Shown: in pieces, positions 18,550-26,042 of the stretch
Layout of the letters: the number at the start of each line of letters is the position of its first letter
Numbering within the stretch: position 1 is the stretch's first letter
Source: CADEFX01 sp963806735
Lineage (GTDB): Bacteria > Pseudomonadota > Alphaproteobacteria > Rhizobiales > Hyphomicrobiaceae
NCBI GenBank assembly: GCA_963806735.1
Contig: CAWEBE010000059.1
Coordinates: 1 to 64,000 of the forward strand
Reading direction: 5' to 3'
DNA length: 64,000 nucleotides
Position numbers and translations under genes: made by a program
Notes under the pieces: generated by a model
What the model saw: only the letters and a program-made list of their open reading frames with translations
Told to the model about the DNA's origin: nothing
Databases searched by the model: none

Positions 18550-19332
18550 ATGATCGACAAACCCACATCAGCGGCAGAACCAGTCAAGGTTTTCTGGCAG
18601 CCCGGCTGAACCAGTTGCTTGCGCACTAAGGAGTTCCTTGGCAAGCACAAGGTTCCGTTTCTCTCACGCAACGTCCTCAGCGATGTCGGTGCGTTAGATG
18701 AGCTATTGGCATTAGGCACACGCCAGTTGCCAGTGGTTTCACGCGGCAAGGAGTGGGTAAACGGTCAGTCCCTCAAGGACGTGGCACGCCTAGCCGGCAT
18801 CGATATGGGAACGGTCAAGCACCTGCCGCCAGCGGAGCTGGCGCGTCGCATCGATCTCATCGTCGAGGGAGCGGCGCGCTTCTTGGCGCAGTTTCCCGAG
18901 GAGCATCTTGGCGACCAGCTGCCCGGCCGCCCCCGGTCGCTCGCCCAGCTTACATGGCATCTCTTCAATGTCGTCGATGCCTGGCTCGAGCACGAGCAGG
19001 GCATTCGATTGCTTGAAAGTGCATTTCGTCGCTTGCCGCACGACGGCGCTACGCGTCCCGAAATTCAAGCCTATGGAGCCGACGTGCGCCGTCGTTTCGG
19101 GGAATGGTGGGAAAACGCCAAAGACCGGACCGACTGGGCCGACAAGGCCGATGTCTACTACGGCGATGTCAGCCGCCACGAGTTCTTGGAGCGCACCACC
19201 TGGCACTCGGGCCAGCACTCGCGGCAATTGATGTGGGCCCTGAGCGACAAATACGGAATTACGCCCGACCGCCCGCTCGAGCCCGATATGTGGCAAGGAT
19301 TGCCGATGCCTGAGCAGATCTGGGACGGCTGA
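18550..19332 (+). CDS. Glutaredoxin-DinB fusion with in-frame TGA at the redox cysteine (candidate selenoprotein)
   Basis: One frame from ATG 18550 to the stop at 19332 gives 260 residues if the TGA at 18607-18609 is read through. Residues 12-30 read VKVFWQPG-x-TSCLRTKEFL, where x is the TGA: it sits at the first position of a glutaredoxin CxxC, giving UxxC. The thioredoxin fold continues with the cis-proline QLPVV. Residues from about 95 form a DinB-like helical bundle with candidate metal histidines in LTWHLFNVVDAW and TTWHSGQHSRQL. No other lesion is seen across 780 bp. A hairpin follows the TGA (separate entry). Alternatives are a TGC-to-TGA mutation, or translation of a shorter DinB-only product from an internal start. 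Divergent from nadQ. Confidence 0.6.
18616..18647 (+). promoter_or_regulatory. Possible bacterial SECIS hairpin downstream of the TGA
   Basis: TGCTTG (18616-18621) pairs with CAAGCA (18642-18647), and inside it AAGG (18628-18631) pairs with CCTT (18636-18639), leaving an AGTT tetraloop. The loop G at 18633 is 24 bases past the last base of the TGA. Bacterial SECIS elements are small hairpins with a G at the first or second loop position roughly 16-37 bases after UGA, so the geometry fits. The internal loop is asymmetric (6 versus 2 bases) and the upper stem short, so support is moderate. Confidence 0.4.
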
Positions 19333-19366
19333 GCTCCACACTCTGCATCAAGCCAATTGCGCCGCC

Positions 19367-20134
19367 TCAATAGATGGTCACGCCGCTGTCCACCGACAGC
19401 ACCTGCCCCGTCGTGATCTCCGATTCATCGGATGCGAGATAGACGGCCATATTGGCGATATGGATCGGCTGCCCCAGGCCGAGAAGATGGTTCTGCGCCA
19501 TCTTTTCGATGTCGGGATTGGCGGCAAGCAACCGCTTGACGCGATCGGAGAGGGTGACGGACGGCGCGATGGCATTCACGCGAATCTTGTAGCGCGCGTA
19601 TTCCACCGCCATCGACCGCGTCATCGAGGCAACGCCGCCCTTGGCAGCCGTGTAGCAATCGCGTCCGGGCAGCGCCATGAGCGCAACGTTGGACGCCATG
19701 TTGATGACCGAGCCCCCACCCGTCTTGATGATTTCTGGGATGCCGATCTTGGAGCAAAGAAAGGTGCCATAGAGATCGAGCTTGATGACCCGCCAGAACT
19801 CTTCCTCCGGCGCCTCTGTCACGGGGCCATCCTGGAGCGTCGAGCCCCCGGCATTGTTGTGCAGGATGTCGAGCTTGCCGTAACGGCTCACAGTCTCGGC
19901 AATGGCCGCCGTCACGCTCGCCTTGTCGGTCACATCGCAGTGCAGGAAGATCGCGTCACCGCCGGAATTTCCGCCCCTGGCTCGCGCAGAGACGGCAGCC
20001 GCTTCCCCGGTTTCTGTGTTGATCTCGGCCAGGACGACTTTGGCGCCCTCCTCGGCAAAGCGCTCCGCGGTTGCGCGGCCGATGCCACCACCGGCTCCGG
20101 TGATGAATGCGACTTTCCCCGCCAGTCTTGGCAC
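19367..20134 (-). CDS. SDR family NAD(P)-dependent oxidoreductase
   Basis: A 255-residue classical short-chain dehydrogenase. The cofactor motif is TGAGGGIG near residue 12, followed by an acidic residue after the second strand (VVLAEINTETG), which favours NAD. NNAG, the catalytic NMAS and YTAAK motifs, and the C-terminal SDESEITTGQVLSVDSGVTI are all present. The start at 20134 is an ATG. It is followed upstream on the same strand, after 11 bases, by a second SDR, so the two form an operon. The substrate cannot be inferred. Confidence 0.9.
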   Translation of the reverse strand: MPRLAGKVAFITGAGGGIGRATAERFAEEGAKVVLAEINTETGEAAAVSARARGGNSGGDAIFLHCDVTDKASVTAAIAETVSRYGKLDILHNNAGGSTLQDGPVTEAPEEEFWRVIKLDLYGTFLCSKIGIPEIIKTGGGSVINMASNVALMALPGRDCYTAAKGGVASMTRSMAVEYARYKIRVNAIAPSVTLSDRVKRLLAANPDIEKMAQNHLLGLGQPIHIANMAVYLASDESEITTGQVLSVDSGVTIY

Positions 20135-20145
20135 GTTGCCTCTCC

Positions 20146-20997
20146 CTATTGTTTCGGTTTTCCGCCGGGCCAGACCGGCGCGCCGGCAAGCCCCGGCCAG
20201 CCAATCGGTGCCTCGGAAGCGGTGCGTGCCGCTTCAATGGACGCTGTCTCGTCCCAATGCGCCGCCACGTAGCGGTTGCCGCTCGCGCTATCGGCGGCGC
20301 GCGAGCACAGCCACAACATCGGAGGCAGCATTTTCGCCGGCTGAATGAGGTCGGCACGGCGCATACCTGACGTCTGTGGCACCATCGGGGTGTCCGCTGG
20401 CCCGCCCGGCACGACAACGTTGACGGTGATGCCGGTGCCGGCAAATTCCTGCGCATGTCCCGCCGCCATGGCCTCGAGACCAGCCTTGGTCGGCCCGTAG
20501 GGATGAAATTTGCCGCGCAGCATGGTGAAGAAGCTGGTCGTGACGGTGATGATGCGCCCCCAGCCGTTGCGCTTCATCCCGGGCACCACGGCGCGCGTCA
20601 TGTGCCATGCACCGGACAGATTGACGGCCACGAACTTCTCCCACACCTCGGGTCCGATTTCTTCGATGGTAACGAGGTTGGTCATGCAGTCATCGCGAAT
20701 CGCATTCAGCCCGAGGCCGGCGTTGTTGATCAGGATATCGACGGTCCCGAACTGCTGGCGCGCTATCTCAATGGCGCCGTCGCATGCCTTGTGATCCGAG
20801 ATGTCGAGCGGGTGGCAGACGAGCTTGCCGTCGAGGCCTGCCTCGCCCAAGCGCCGCTTCAGCGCGCCGAGGCCATTCTCTGAGACGTCAGCCGCCATCA
20901 CAGATGCGTCGGCCTCGAGAAAGCCGCGCGTCAACTCGACGCCGATGCCGCCGGCTGCCCCCGTGATGACGGCAACTCGACCGGTCAAGGCTTGCAT
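20146..20997 (-). CDS. SDR family oxidoreductase
   Basis: A 283-residue short-chain dehydrogenase starting at ATG 20997, with GGGGAGG ending 8 bases upstream. It has the TGAAGGIG nucleotide-binding turn, NNAGLG, a catalytic region ITVTTSFFTML with the Tyr-Lys pair probably in YGPTKAG, and VVPGGPADTPMVP. The C-terminus carries an extra segment (LWLCSRAADSASGNRYVAAH) and ends GGKPKQ, longer than in the neighbouring SDR. It is upstream of, and probably co-transcribed with, the SDR at 19367. Confidence 0.88.
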   Translation of the reverse strand: MQALTGRVAVITGAAGGIGVELTRGFLEADASVMAADVSENGLGALKRRLGEAGLDGKLVCHPLDISDHKACDGAIEIARQQFGTVDILINNAGLGLNAIRDDCMTNLVTIEEIGPEVWEKFVAVNLSGAWHMTRAVVPGMKRNGWGRIITVTTSFFTMLRGKFHPYGPTKAGLEAMAAGHAQEFAGTGITVNVVVPGGPADTPMVPQTSGMRRADLIQPAKMLPPMLWLCSRAADSASGNRYVAAHWDETASIEAARTASEAPIGWPGLAGAPVWPGGKPKQ

Positions 20998-21038
20998 GAT
21001 CCGATCCTCCCCAATCGCGGACCGCTCAGGTGCGCCAA

Positions 21039-22722
21039 TCACTCATCGGCGCTCTCCGGCGGTTTTCGCTTGCGCTGCTGCTTGGATTTGGCTGCAGGTG
21101 CCGCTGTGGGCGCCGCAACACTGTCCGCACCGGCCTCTCCTCCCGACTTGGTCTTGCGCTGCATGAGACCGATCTGTTTGCGCAGATCCGAAACGATCCG
21201 CCAGGCCAGCCGCTTGTTGCTCCGTTCCGCCTCCAGCTGCGAACGCACCTCCTCGGCCGCACGCTCGGCGGTCTCCTGGGCAGCCCGTAGCTGCTCCACT
21301 TGCCGACGTGAGTTCCTCGACCTCGCGCTCCACGACCGCCCGTGCGCTTTGCTCCCGGCCGAGTTGCTCGCGCACCTCACCGATATCGCGCACCGTGCGC
21401 TCACGTGCAGCCTGTTCTGCGGCTAGCCTGCTTTGGAGCTCACGCGTCGTGCGCTCGGCCACGTCCTTGGCGCTGCGCTCCTGCTCTGCCTGCTCACGGG
21501 CGTCCCGAAGAGCAAGCTCAGCGGCCGCAGCCGGATCGCCAGTTGCGGCGGTGCGCTGTTGCAAGGCCAGAACTTGACGCTCTGCCGCCTCTCTCGCCCG
21601 GCGCTCCTGTGCCAACTCCTCATTCGTCTGGCGGGTCGCACGCTCGGCGACCTCACGGGCGGACTGATGCGCAGCAGCGCTTCGCTGCAACTCCTGGACC
21701 TCACGCAGCGCAGCCTCGCGCGCATCGCGCTCGAGCGCTACCTGCTCGCGAACGTCACGCATTGTGCGCTCGACGGCATCCGTAGATCCTGTCTGCAAGG
21801 CTGCCTGCTGCTGCAGCTCCTGCGACTGCCGCTCCGCCGCCTCTCTGGCTCGGCGCTCCTGCGCCAATTCCTCACTCGTTTGCCGGGTCGCACGCTCGGC
21901 GACCTCACGGGCTGATTGATGCGCAGCAGCACTTCGCTGCAACTCCTGGACCTCGCGCAGGGCAGCCTCGCGCGCGCCGCGCTCGAGCGTTACCTGCTCG
22001 CGGACCTCACGCACGCTGCGCTCAGCAGCCTCCCGGGCGCTCTGCTCGACGGCGAGGCGCGCCATTGCCGCCTGGACGGCGCGCTCCTCCGTCTCGGGCT
22101 CCACGCGTGCGAAAGGCACGGGCTGCTGCGCAGTCGCAACTGCCGACCCCGCAGAGCCGGGCTCGCGCCGCTGATCACTGATCCAGGCGCCGGCGGCCGC
22201 CGCTCCGGCGAGGCATGCGAGCATGGCGACACGCACTGCCCAGCGCCGCGAAGCGCCTGGTTCGTGCTGTTTCGCACCTGCGTCTCGCGCCTGCTGACCT
22301 TGCCAAGGATCGAAGGTGCCAAAGGTCCAGACATGCCCCTCCGGATCGCGGCACGCGTAACCCCGCCCGCCGTTCTCGAAGTCTGCGATGTCGGAGATGA
22401 CCTGCGCTCCTGCCGCGCGCGCCTTCGCGTAGTGCGCATCCGCATCAGGAACCGTGAAATAGCAGCTCTGGGTCTCGGCGCCGCCGATCTCGTCCGGCTG
22501 CTTGATGAACCCATCGAAACCAGTCTCCACGACAGGCTCTAACAGGATCATGCCGTTGCCGAGCGTGAGCTGGGCATAGCCGATCGCCCCGCCATCGCCG
22601 GTGACGACCGTCTTCTTCTCGAAACCGAACGCGGCGCACAGCCAATCGATCGCGCCTGCTACGTCGCGATACCGCATCGCCACTGCCATATTGGGCGCGG
22701 CCGGCGCGTTTGTCGGTTTCAT
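21039..22722 (-). pseudogene. VOC domain protein with membrane anchor and long coiled coil, one late frameshift
   Basis: Residues about 10-125 are a vicinal-oxygen-chelate (glyoxalase-like) domain: MRYRDVAGAIDWLCAAFGFE, LGNGMILLEPV, AQVISDIADFENGGRG and DPEGHVWTFGTFDPW. A hydrophobic segment (VRVAMLACLAGAAAAGAWI) near 140-160 would anchor it in the membrane. The rest is a charged alanine/glutamate/arginine-rich coiled coil with an 84-residue repeat (unit AREAALREVQELQRSAAAHQ, then SAREVAERATRQT). Near 21305 one base is off: the other frame continues QVEQLRAAQETAERAAEEVR to a basic tail (KSKQQRKRKPPESADE) and a stop at 21039. ATG 22722 is the likely start. Function unknown. The repeat itself may have caused assembly trouble. 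Confidence 0.75.
21580..22050 (-). repeat. Two tandem copies of a 252-bp coding repeat
   Basis: The stretch around 21580-21830 recurs at an offset of 252 bp (for example GCGCTCCTG at 21601 and 21853; ACCTCACGGGC also matches). The copies are highly similar and encode an 84-residue coiled-coil unit. In-frame duplication within the gene is the simple explanation. Confidence 0.75.
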
Positions 22723-22980
22723 AGTCCGTTCCACCGCCGTCACTACGAATACACCTGATCGGAAGCGGAGATCGACCTGATCGGGCCTCGCGCACCAGCC
22801 TTTGCCCGAGCGCGATGTTGCATCAGAGCCTTACCAATCGTGGCGGGTTTATGACACTTGCCTCCTTAGCCGCACACGTCTGCCTCTGGCCCGCCCGCGC
22901 AACCTGCATTAGGGATGGCCAACGCGCAACCCGTCATCAGATCAATCACGCCCAGGCGGCACCGGAGAGCAACGGTACAC

Positions 22981-24579
22981 ATGGCCAGCGAGCTCACAGA
23001 AAAGGCCAAGACCGCTCACGCGGCAGTCGGCAATTCCAAGCGCAACAGCCAATCGGCCGAGAGCCGGCTCGCCGAGCTCGAAGATCGCCTGCGCGAGATC
23101 AGCGATCTCGGCGCGGCCAGCGCCCTGTTCGGCTGGGACCAGGCGACCTACATGCCGACTGGCGGAGCCGCCGCGCGGGCGCGTCAAGGAGCGACCCTCA
23201 ACAGGCTGGCGCACGAGAAATCGGTCGATCCCGCTCTGGGCAAGCTGCTCGATCAACTGGATGGCTACGGTGAAAGCCTGCCTTACGAGTCGGACGCGGC
23301 CAGCCTAATCCGAGTTGCGCGGCGCGACTTCGAAAAGGCGATCAAGGTTCCGGCCGACTACGTGGCACGCGCCAGCGCCTTCAGCTCGGCCTCGTATGAC
23401 GCCTGGACCCGCGCGCGACCGGTGAACGACTTTGCCACCATGCGCCCATTTTTGGAACACGCGCTGGAGCTCAGCCGCGAATACGCGAGCTTCTTTGCAC
23501 CATATGCGAATATTGCAGACCCGCTGATCGACGGCGCTGACGAAGGTATGACGGCCGCATCGGTGCGGGCGCTCTTTGCCGATCTGCGGCGCGAGCTGGT
23601 TCCGATCGTGCGTGCCATCGCTGAGCAGCCTCTGGCCGACGACTCCTGCCTGCGCGGCGCATTCGGAGAGGGAAAACAGCTCGAGTTCAGCCTGATCGCC
23701 GCCCGCTCGATCGGCTATGACCTGGCACGCGGGCGATTAGACAAGACGCATCATCCGTTCTGCACGAAGTTCTCGGCCGGCGATGTGCGTATCACCACCA
23801 GAGTCTATGACAATGATGTCGGCCAAGCGTTGTTTTCAACGCTGCACGAGGCTGGCCACGCGCTCTACGAGCAGGGAGTTGCAACTGATCTCGAGGGCAC
23901 TCCGCTCGGCTCGGGGACCTCGGCCGGTGTGCATGAGAGCCAGTCGCGCTTGTGGGAGAATATCGTCGGGCGCAGTCGCGGCTTCTGGCGGCATTTCTAT
24001 CCACGCCTGCAAGCCACTTTCCCGGATCAACTGGGGGGCGTGGCACTCGACACTTTCTATCGCGCCATCAACAGGGTGGAGCGATCGCTGATCCGCACCG
24101 ATGCCGACGAGGTGACGTACAATCTCCACGTCATGCTGCGTTTCGACCTCGAGTTGGATCTGCTCGAAGGGCGCTTGCAGGTGAAGGACCTACCCGATGC
24201 GTGGCGCGCGCGCATGGAGGCCGACCTCGGCCTGGCCCCACCCGACGACCGTGACGGCTGCTTGCAGGACGTGCACTGGTATGCGGGCGGTATCGGTGGC
24301 GGCTTCCAGGGCTACACGATCGGCAACATCCTGAGCGCCCAGCTCTATGCGGCCGCCCTCAAAGCCCATCCGGGAATTCCGCGCGAAATCGAAAGCGGGC
24401 AGTGCGAAACGCTGCATACCTGGCTGAGAGAGCATGTCTACCGACATGGGCGCAAATTCACCCCGGATGAGCTGGTGCATCGTGCGACGGGTTCGGCGAT
24501 GCGCACCGAGCCCTATCTGGCCTATCTCCATACCAAGTATGGAGAGCTTTACCGATTGCCGCAGCCGCCTCTGAGTTAG
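22981..24579 (+). CDS. M32 family carboxypeptidase Taq
   Basis: A 532-residue zinc carboxypeptidase of family M32, which removes C-terminal residues (not proline) from peptides in the cytoplasm. The metal motif is HEAGH in LFSTLHEAGHALYEQG, with the downstream zinc Glu in HESQSRLWEN. Other family marks are the N-terminal LFGWDQATYMPTGGAAARA, HPFCTKFSAGDVRITTRVYD, HVMLRFDLELDLLEGRL, and QDVHWYAGGIGGGFQGYTIG near the C-terminus. ATG 22981 gives the usual length; an in-frame ATG at 22915 would add 22 residues rich in Arg that do not look like family sequence. Monocistronic. Confidence 0.93.
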   Translation: MASELTEKAKTAHAAVGNSKRNSQSAESRLAELEDRLREISDLGAASALFGWDQATYMPTGGAAARARQGATLNRLAHEKSVDPALGKLLDQLDGYGESLPYESDAASLIRVARRDFEKAIKVPADYVARASAFSSASYDAWTRARPVNDFATMRPFLEHALELSREYASFFAPYANIADPLIDGADEGMTAASVRALFADLRRELVPIVRAIAEQPLADDSCLRGAFGEGKQLEFSLIAARSIGYDLARGRLDKTHHPFCTKFSAGDVRITTRVYDNDVGQALFSTLHEAGHALYEQGVATDLEGTPLGSGTSAGVHESQSRLWENIVGRSRGFWRHFYPRLQATFPDQLGGVALDTFYRAINRVERSLIRTDADEVTYNLHVMLRFDLELDLLEGRLQVKDLPDAWRARMEADLGLAPPDDRDGCLQDVHWYAGGIGGGFQGYTIGNILSAQLYAAALKAHPGIPREIESGQCETLHTWLREHVYRHGRKFTPDELVHRATGSAMRTEPYLAYLHTKYGELYRLPQPPLS

Positions 24580-24583
24580 AACG

Positions 24584-24808
24584 TCAGCAATTCCAGAACC
24601 GCTTCAGGCCCTCGCGCGTGATGTCGCTTCTCTGAAGTCCAATGTCCTTGAGCAGGTGATCAGGCTGACCCAGCAATCCCATGAGCTCCCGCCGACGCTG
24701 GACACGCCGCACCCAAACCATTGGCAGCAGAGCCATGGCGGCCAACAACGCACCGATGGCCGTCACCAAACCTGACCTGCGAGCATGAGTTCTAATCACA
24801 TATTCCAT
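24584..24808 (-). CDS. DUF1127 family small protein
   Basis: A 74-residue protein starting at ATG 24808 after CAGGAGATTGGTC. The N-terminal half has a hydrophobic segment (GLVTAIGALLAAMALLPMVW) and the C-terminal half the DUF1127 core, LMGLLGQPDHLLKDIGLQRS followed by DITREGLKRFW. DUF1127 proteins are small arginine-rich polypeptides; some affect RNA turnover and phosphate physiology in alphaproteobacteria, but most are unstudied. The hydrophobic N-terminus is an addition to the shortest forms. Divergent from the LysR gene at 24957. Confidence 0.8.
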   Translation of the reverse strand: MEYVIRTHARRSGLVTAIGALLAAMALLPMVWVRRVQRRRELMGLLGQPDHLLKDIGLQRSDITREGLKRFWNC

Positions 24809-24922
24809 GACCAATCTCCTGTGTCCGTGCCAGCTTGTCATATTTGCGATTTTTACTCGGTGTTGAGGCGATAAATGCGCGACAAGAGGCGCCGTGACAA
24901 ACGACTAATGGGCCTGTTATAT

Positions 24923-24937
24923 GTGAGTAATATTCAC
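24923..24937 (+). promoter_or_regulatory. Imperfect AT-rich palindrome upstream of lysR-type gene
   Basis: GTGAGTAATATTCAC is a near-palindrome (GTGA arms, AT core, one mismatched base pair on each side of the centre) ending 19 bases before the LysR start in the divergent intergenic region. LysR-type regulators commonly bind such dyads and repress their own genes. Support is positional only. Confidence 0.3.
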
Positions 24938-24956
24938 GCATAGTAAGCTCTCGGTC

Positions 24957-25871
24957 ATGGCGCGCCGATTACCCCCACTCAACACTCTCCCAAGTTTCGA
25001 GGCCGCTGCGCGGCACCTCAGCTTTTCCAAGGCCGCTGACGAGTTGCATGTCACGCACGGTGCCGTCAGCCGGGCCGTCCGCCACCTGGAGGACCACCTC
25101 AGCGTCCGGCTTTTCGTGCGCGCCACACGGTCGGTCCGGCTGACAGCCGCCGGCTCCACCTACGCGAGCGAGGTGCGCGAGGCGCTGGATCGCGTCGCGG
25201 CCGCGACCATTGCGGCACAGGGACAGCAGTCCTCTGGCACGCTCAACATCAGCACGCTGGACTCCTTCGCCGCCAAATGGCTGGTGCCGCGCCTGTTCCG
25301 CTTTCGGCGCGCCCACGGCGACATCGACGTGCGGCTGTCGACATCGGAGAGGCTCGCCGATTTCGTCACCGACGGTATCGACGTCGCCATACGCTATGGA
25401 CGCGGGCAGTACACCGGCCTGAAAGTCGACCTGCTGCTCGAGGAGGACGTCTTCCCGGTGTGCAGTCCGGCATTTCTGGAGGGGCTGCACCCTCTGCGCA
25501 CACCCGCAGACCTCGTCCACCACACCCTCATTCACGACGACTTCCATATCGATTGGGCGATGTGGCTCAGAACTGCCGGTGTCGAAGGCATCGATCCGCA
25601 CCGCGGCCCGACCTATAACGCGTCCGAGCACGCGGTGCAGGCGGCAGTCTTGGGTGAAGGCGTGGTGCTCGGCCGCAGCGCCTTGATCGGTGACGATCTG
25701 GCCGCCGGACGCCTCGTTCGCCCCTTCGCGCTCCGGATGCCGGCTGGTCTTGCCTACCATCTGGTCTATCCGCCGCGTGCGCTGCAGCACCACAAGGTCA
25801 AGGCCTTCCGCGACTGGCTTTTGGCGGAGGTCGCCGGTGAGGAGTCCGCCCAGCCGCAAGGCACGTCATAA
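24957..25871 (+). CDS. LysR-type transcriptional regulator (GcvA-like)
   Basis: A 304-residue regulator. Residues 1-65 hold the winged helix-turn-helix: LPPLNTLPSFEAAARHLSFS, KAADELHVTHGAVSRAVRHL, LSVRLFVRATRSVRLTAAG, a pattern typical of the GcvA subgroup. The C-terminal effector domain has STLDSFAAKWLVPRLFRFRR, ISGVDVAIRYGRG-like (GIDVAIRYGRGQYTG) and EHAVQAAVLGEGVVLGRSAL. Effector and targets are unknown; the divergent neighbour is the DUF1127 gene. Intact. Confidence 0.9.
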   Translation: MARRLPPLNTLPSFEAAARHLSFSKAADELHVTHGAVSRAVRHLEDHLSVRLFVRATRSVRLTAAGSTYASEVREALDRVAAATIAAQGQQSSGTLNISTLDSFAAKWLVPRLFRFRRAHGDIDVRLSTSERLADFVTDGIDVAIRYGRGQYTGLKVDLLLEEDVFPVCSPAFLEGLHPLRTPADLVHHTLIHDDFHIDWAMWLRTAGVEGIDPHRGPTYNASEHAVQAAVLGEGVVLGRSALIGDDLAAGRLVRPFALRMPAGLAYHLVYPPRALQHHKVKAFRDWLLAEVAGEESAQPQGTS

Positions 25872-26042
25872 TTCTCGGCGGCGGATGGGGCTAAGACACG
25901 TTCCCGGTGCCGATTTGCGATGCCCCGAGCCTCATGCCAACATGCCCTGCGCTGCGCTGGATTGCGGAGGGGCCGGCATGCAGCGGCAGAAGCAACGGCA
26001 TCGGACGCCGAGAGAGTGCGCCATTGGCGGCTGGGGGGCCCC

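Noticed and set aside
18619..19332. DinB-only gene starting at 18619
   Set aside because: The upstream in-frame sequence encodes the start of a glutaredoxin domain interrupted solely by TGA, so the short gene would begin in the middle of a fold.
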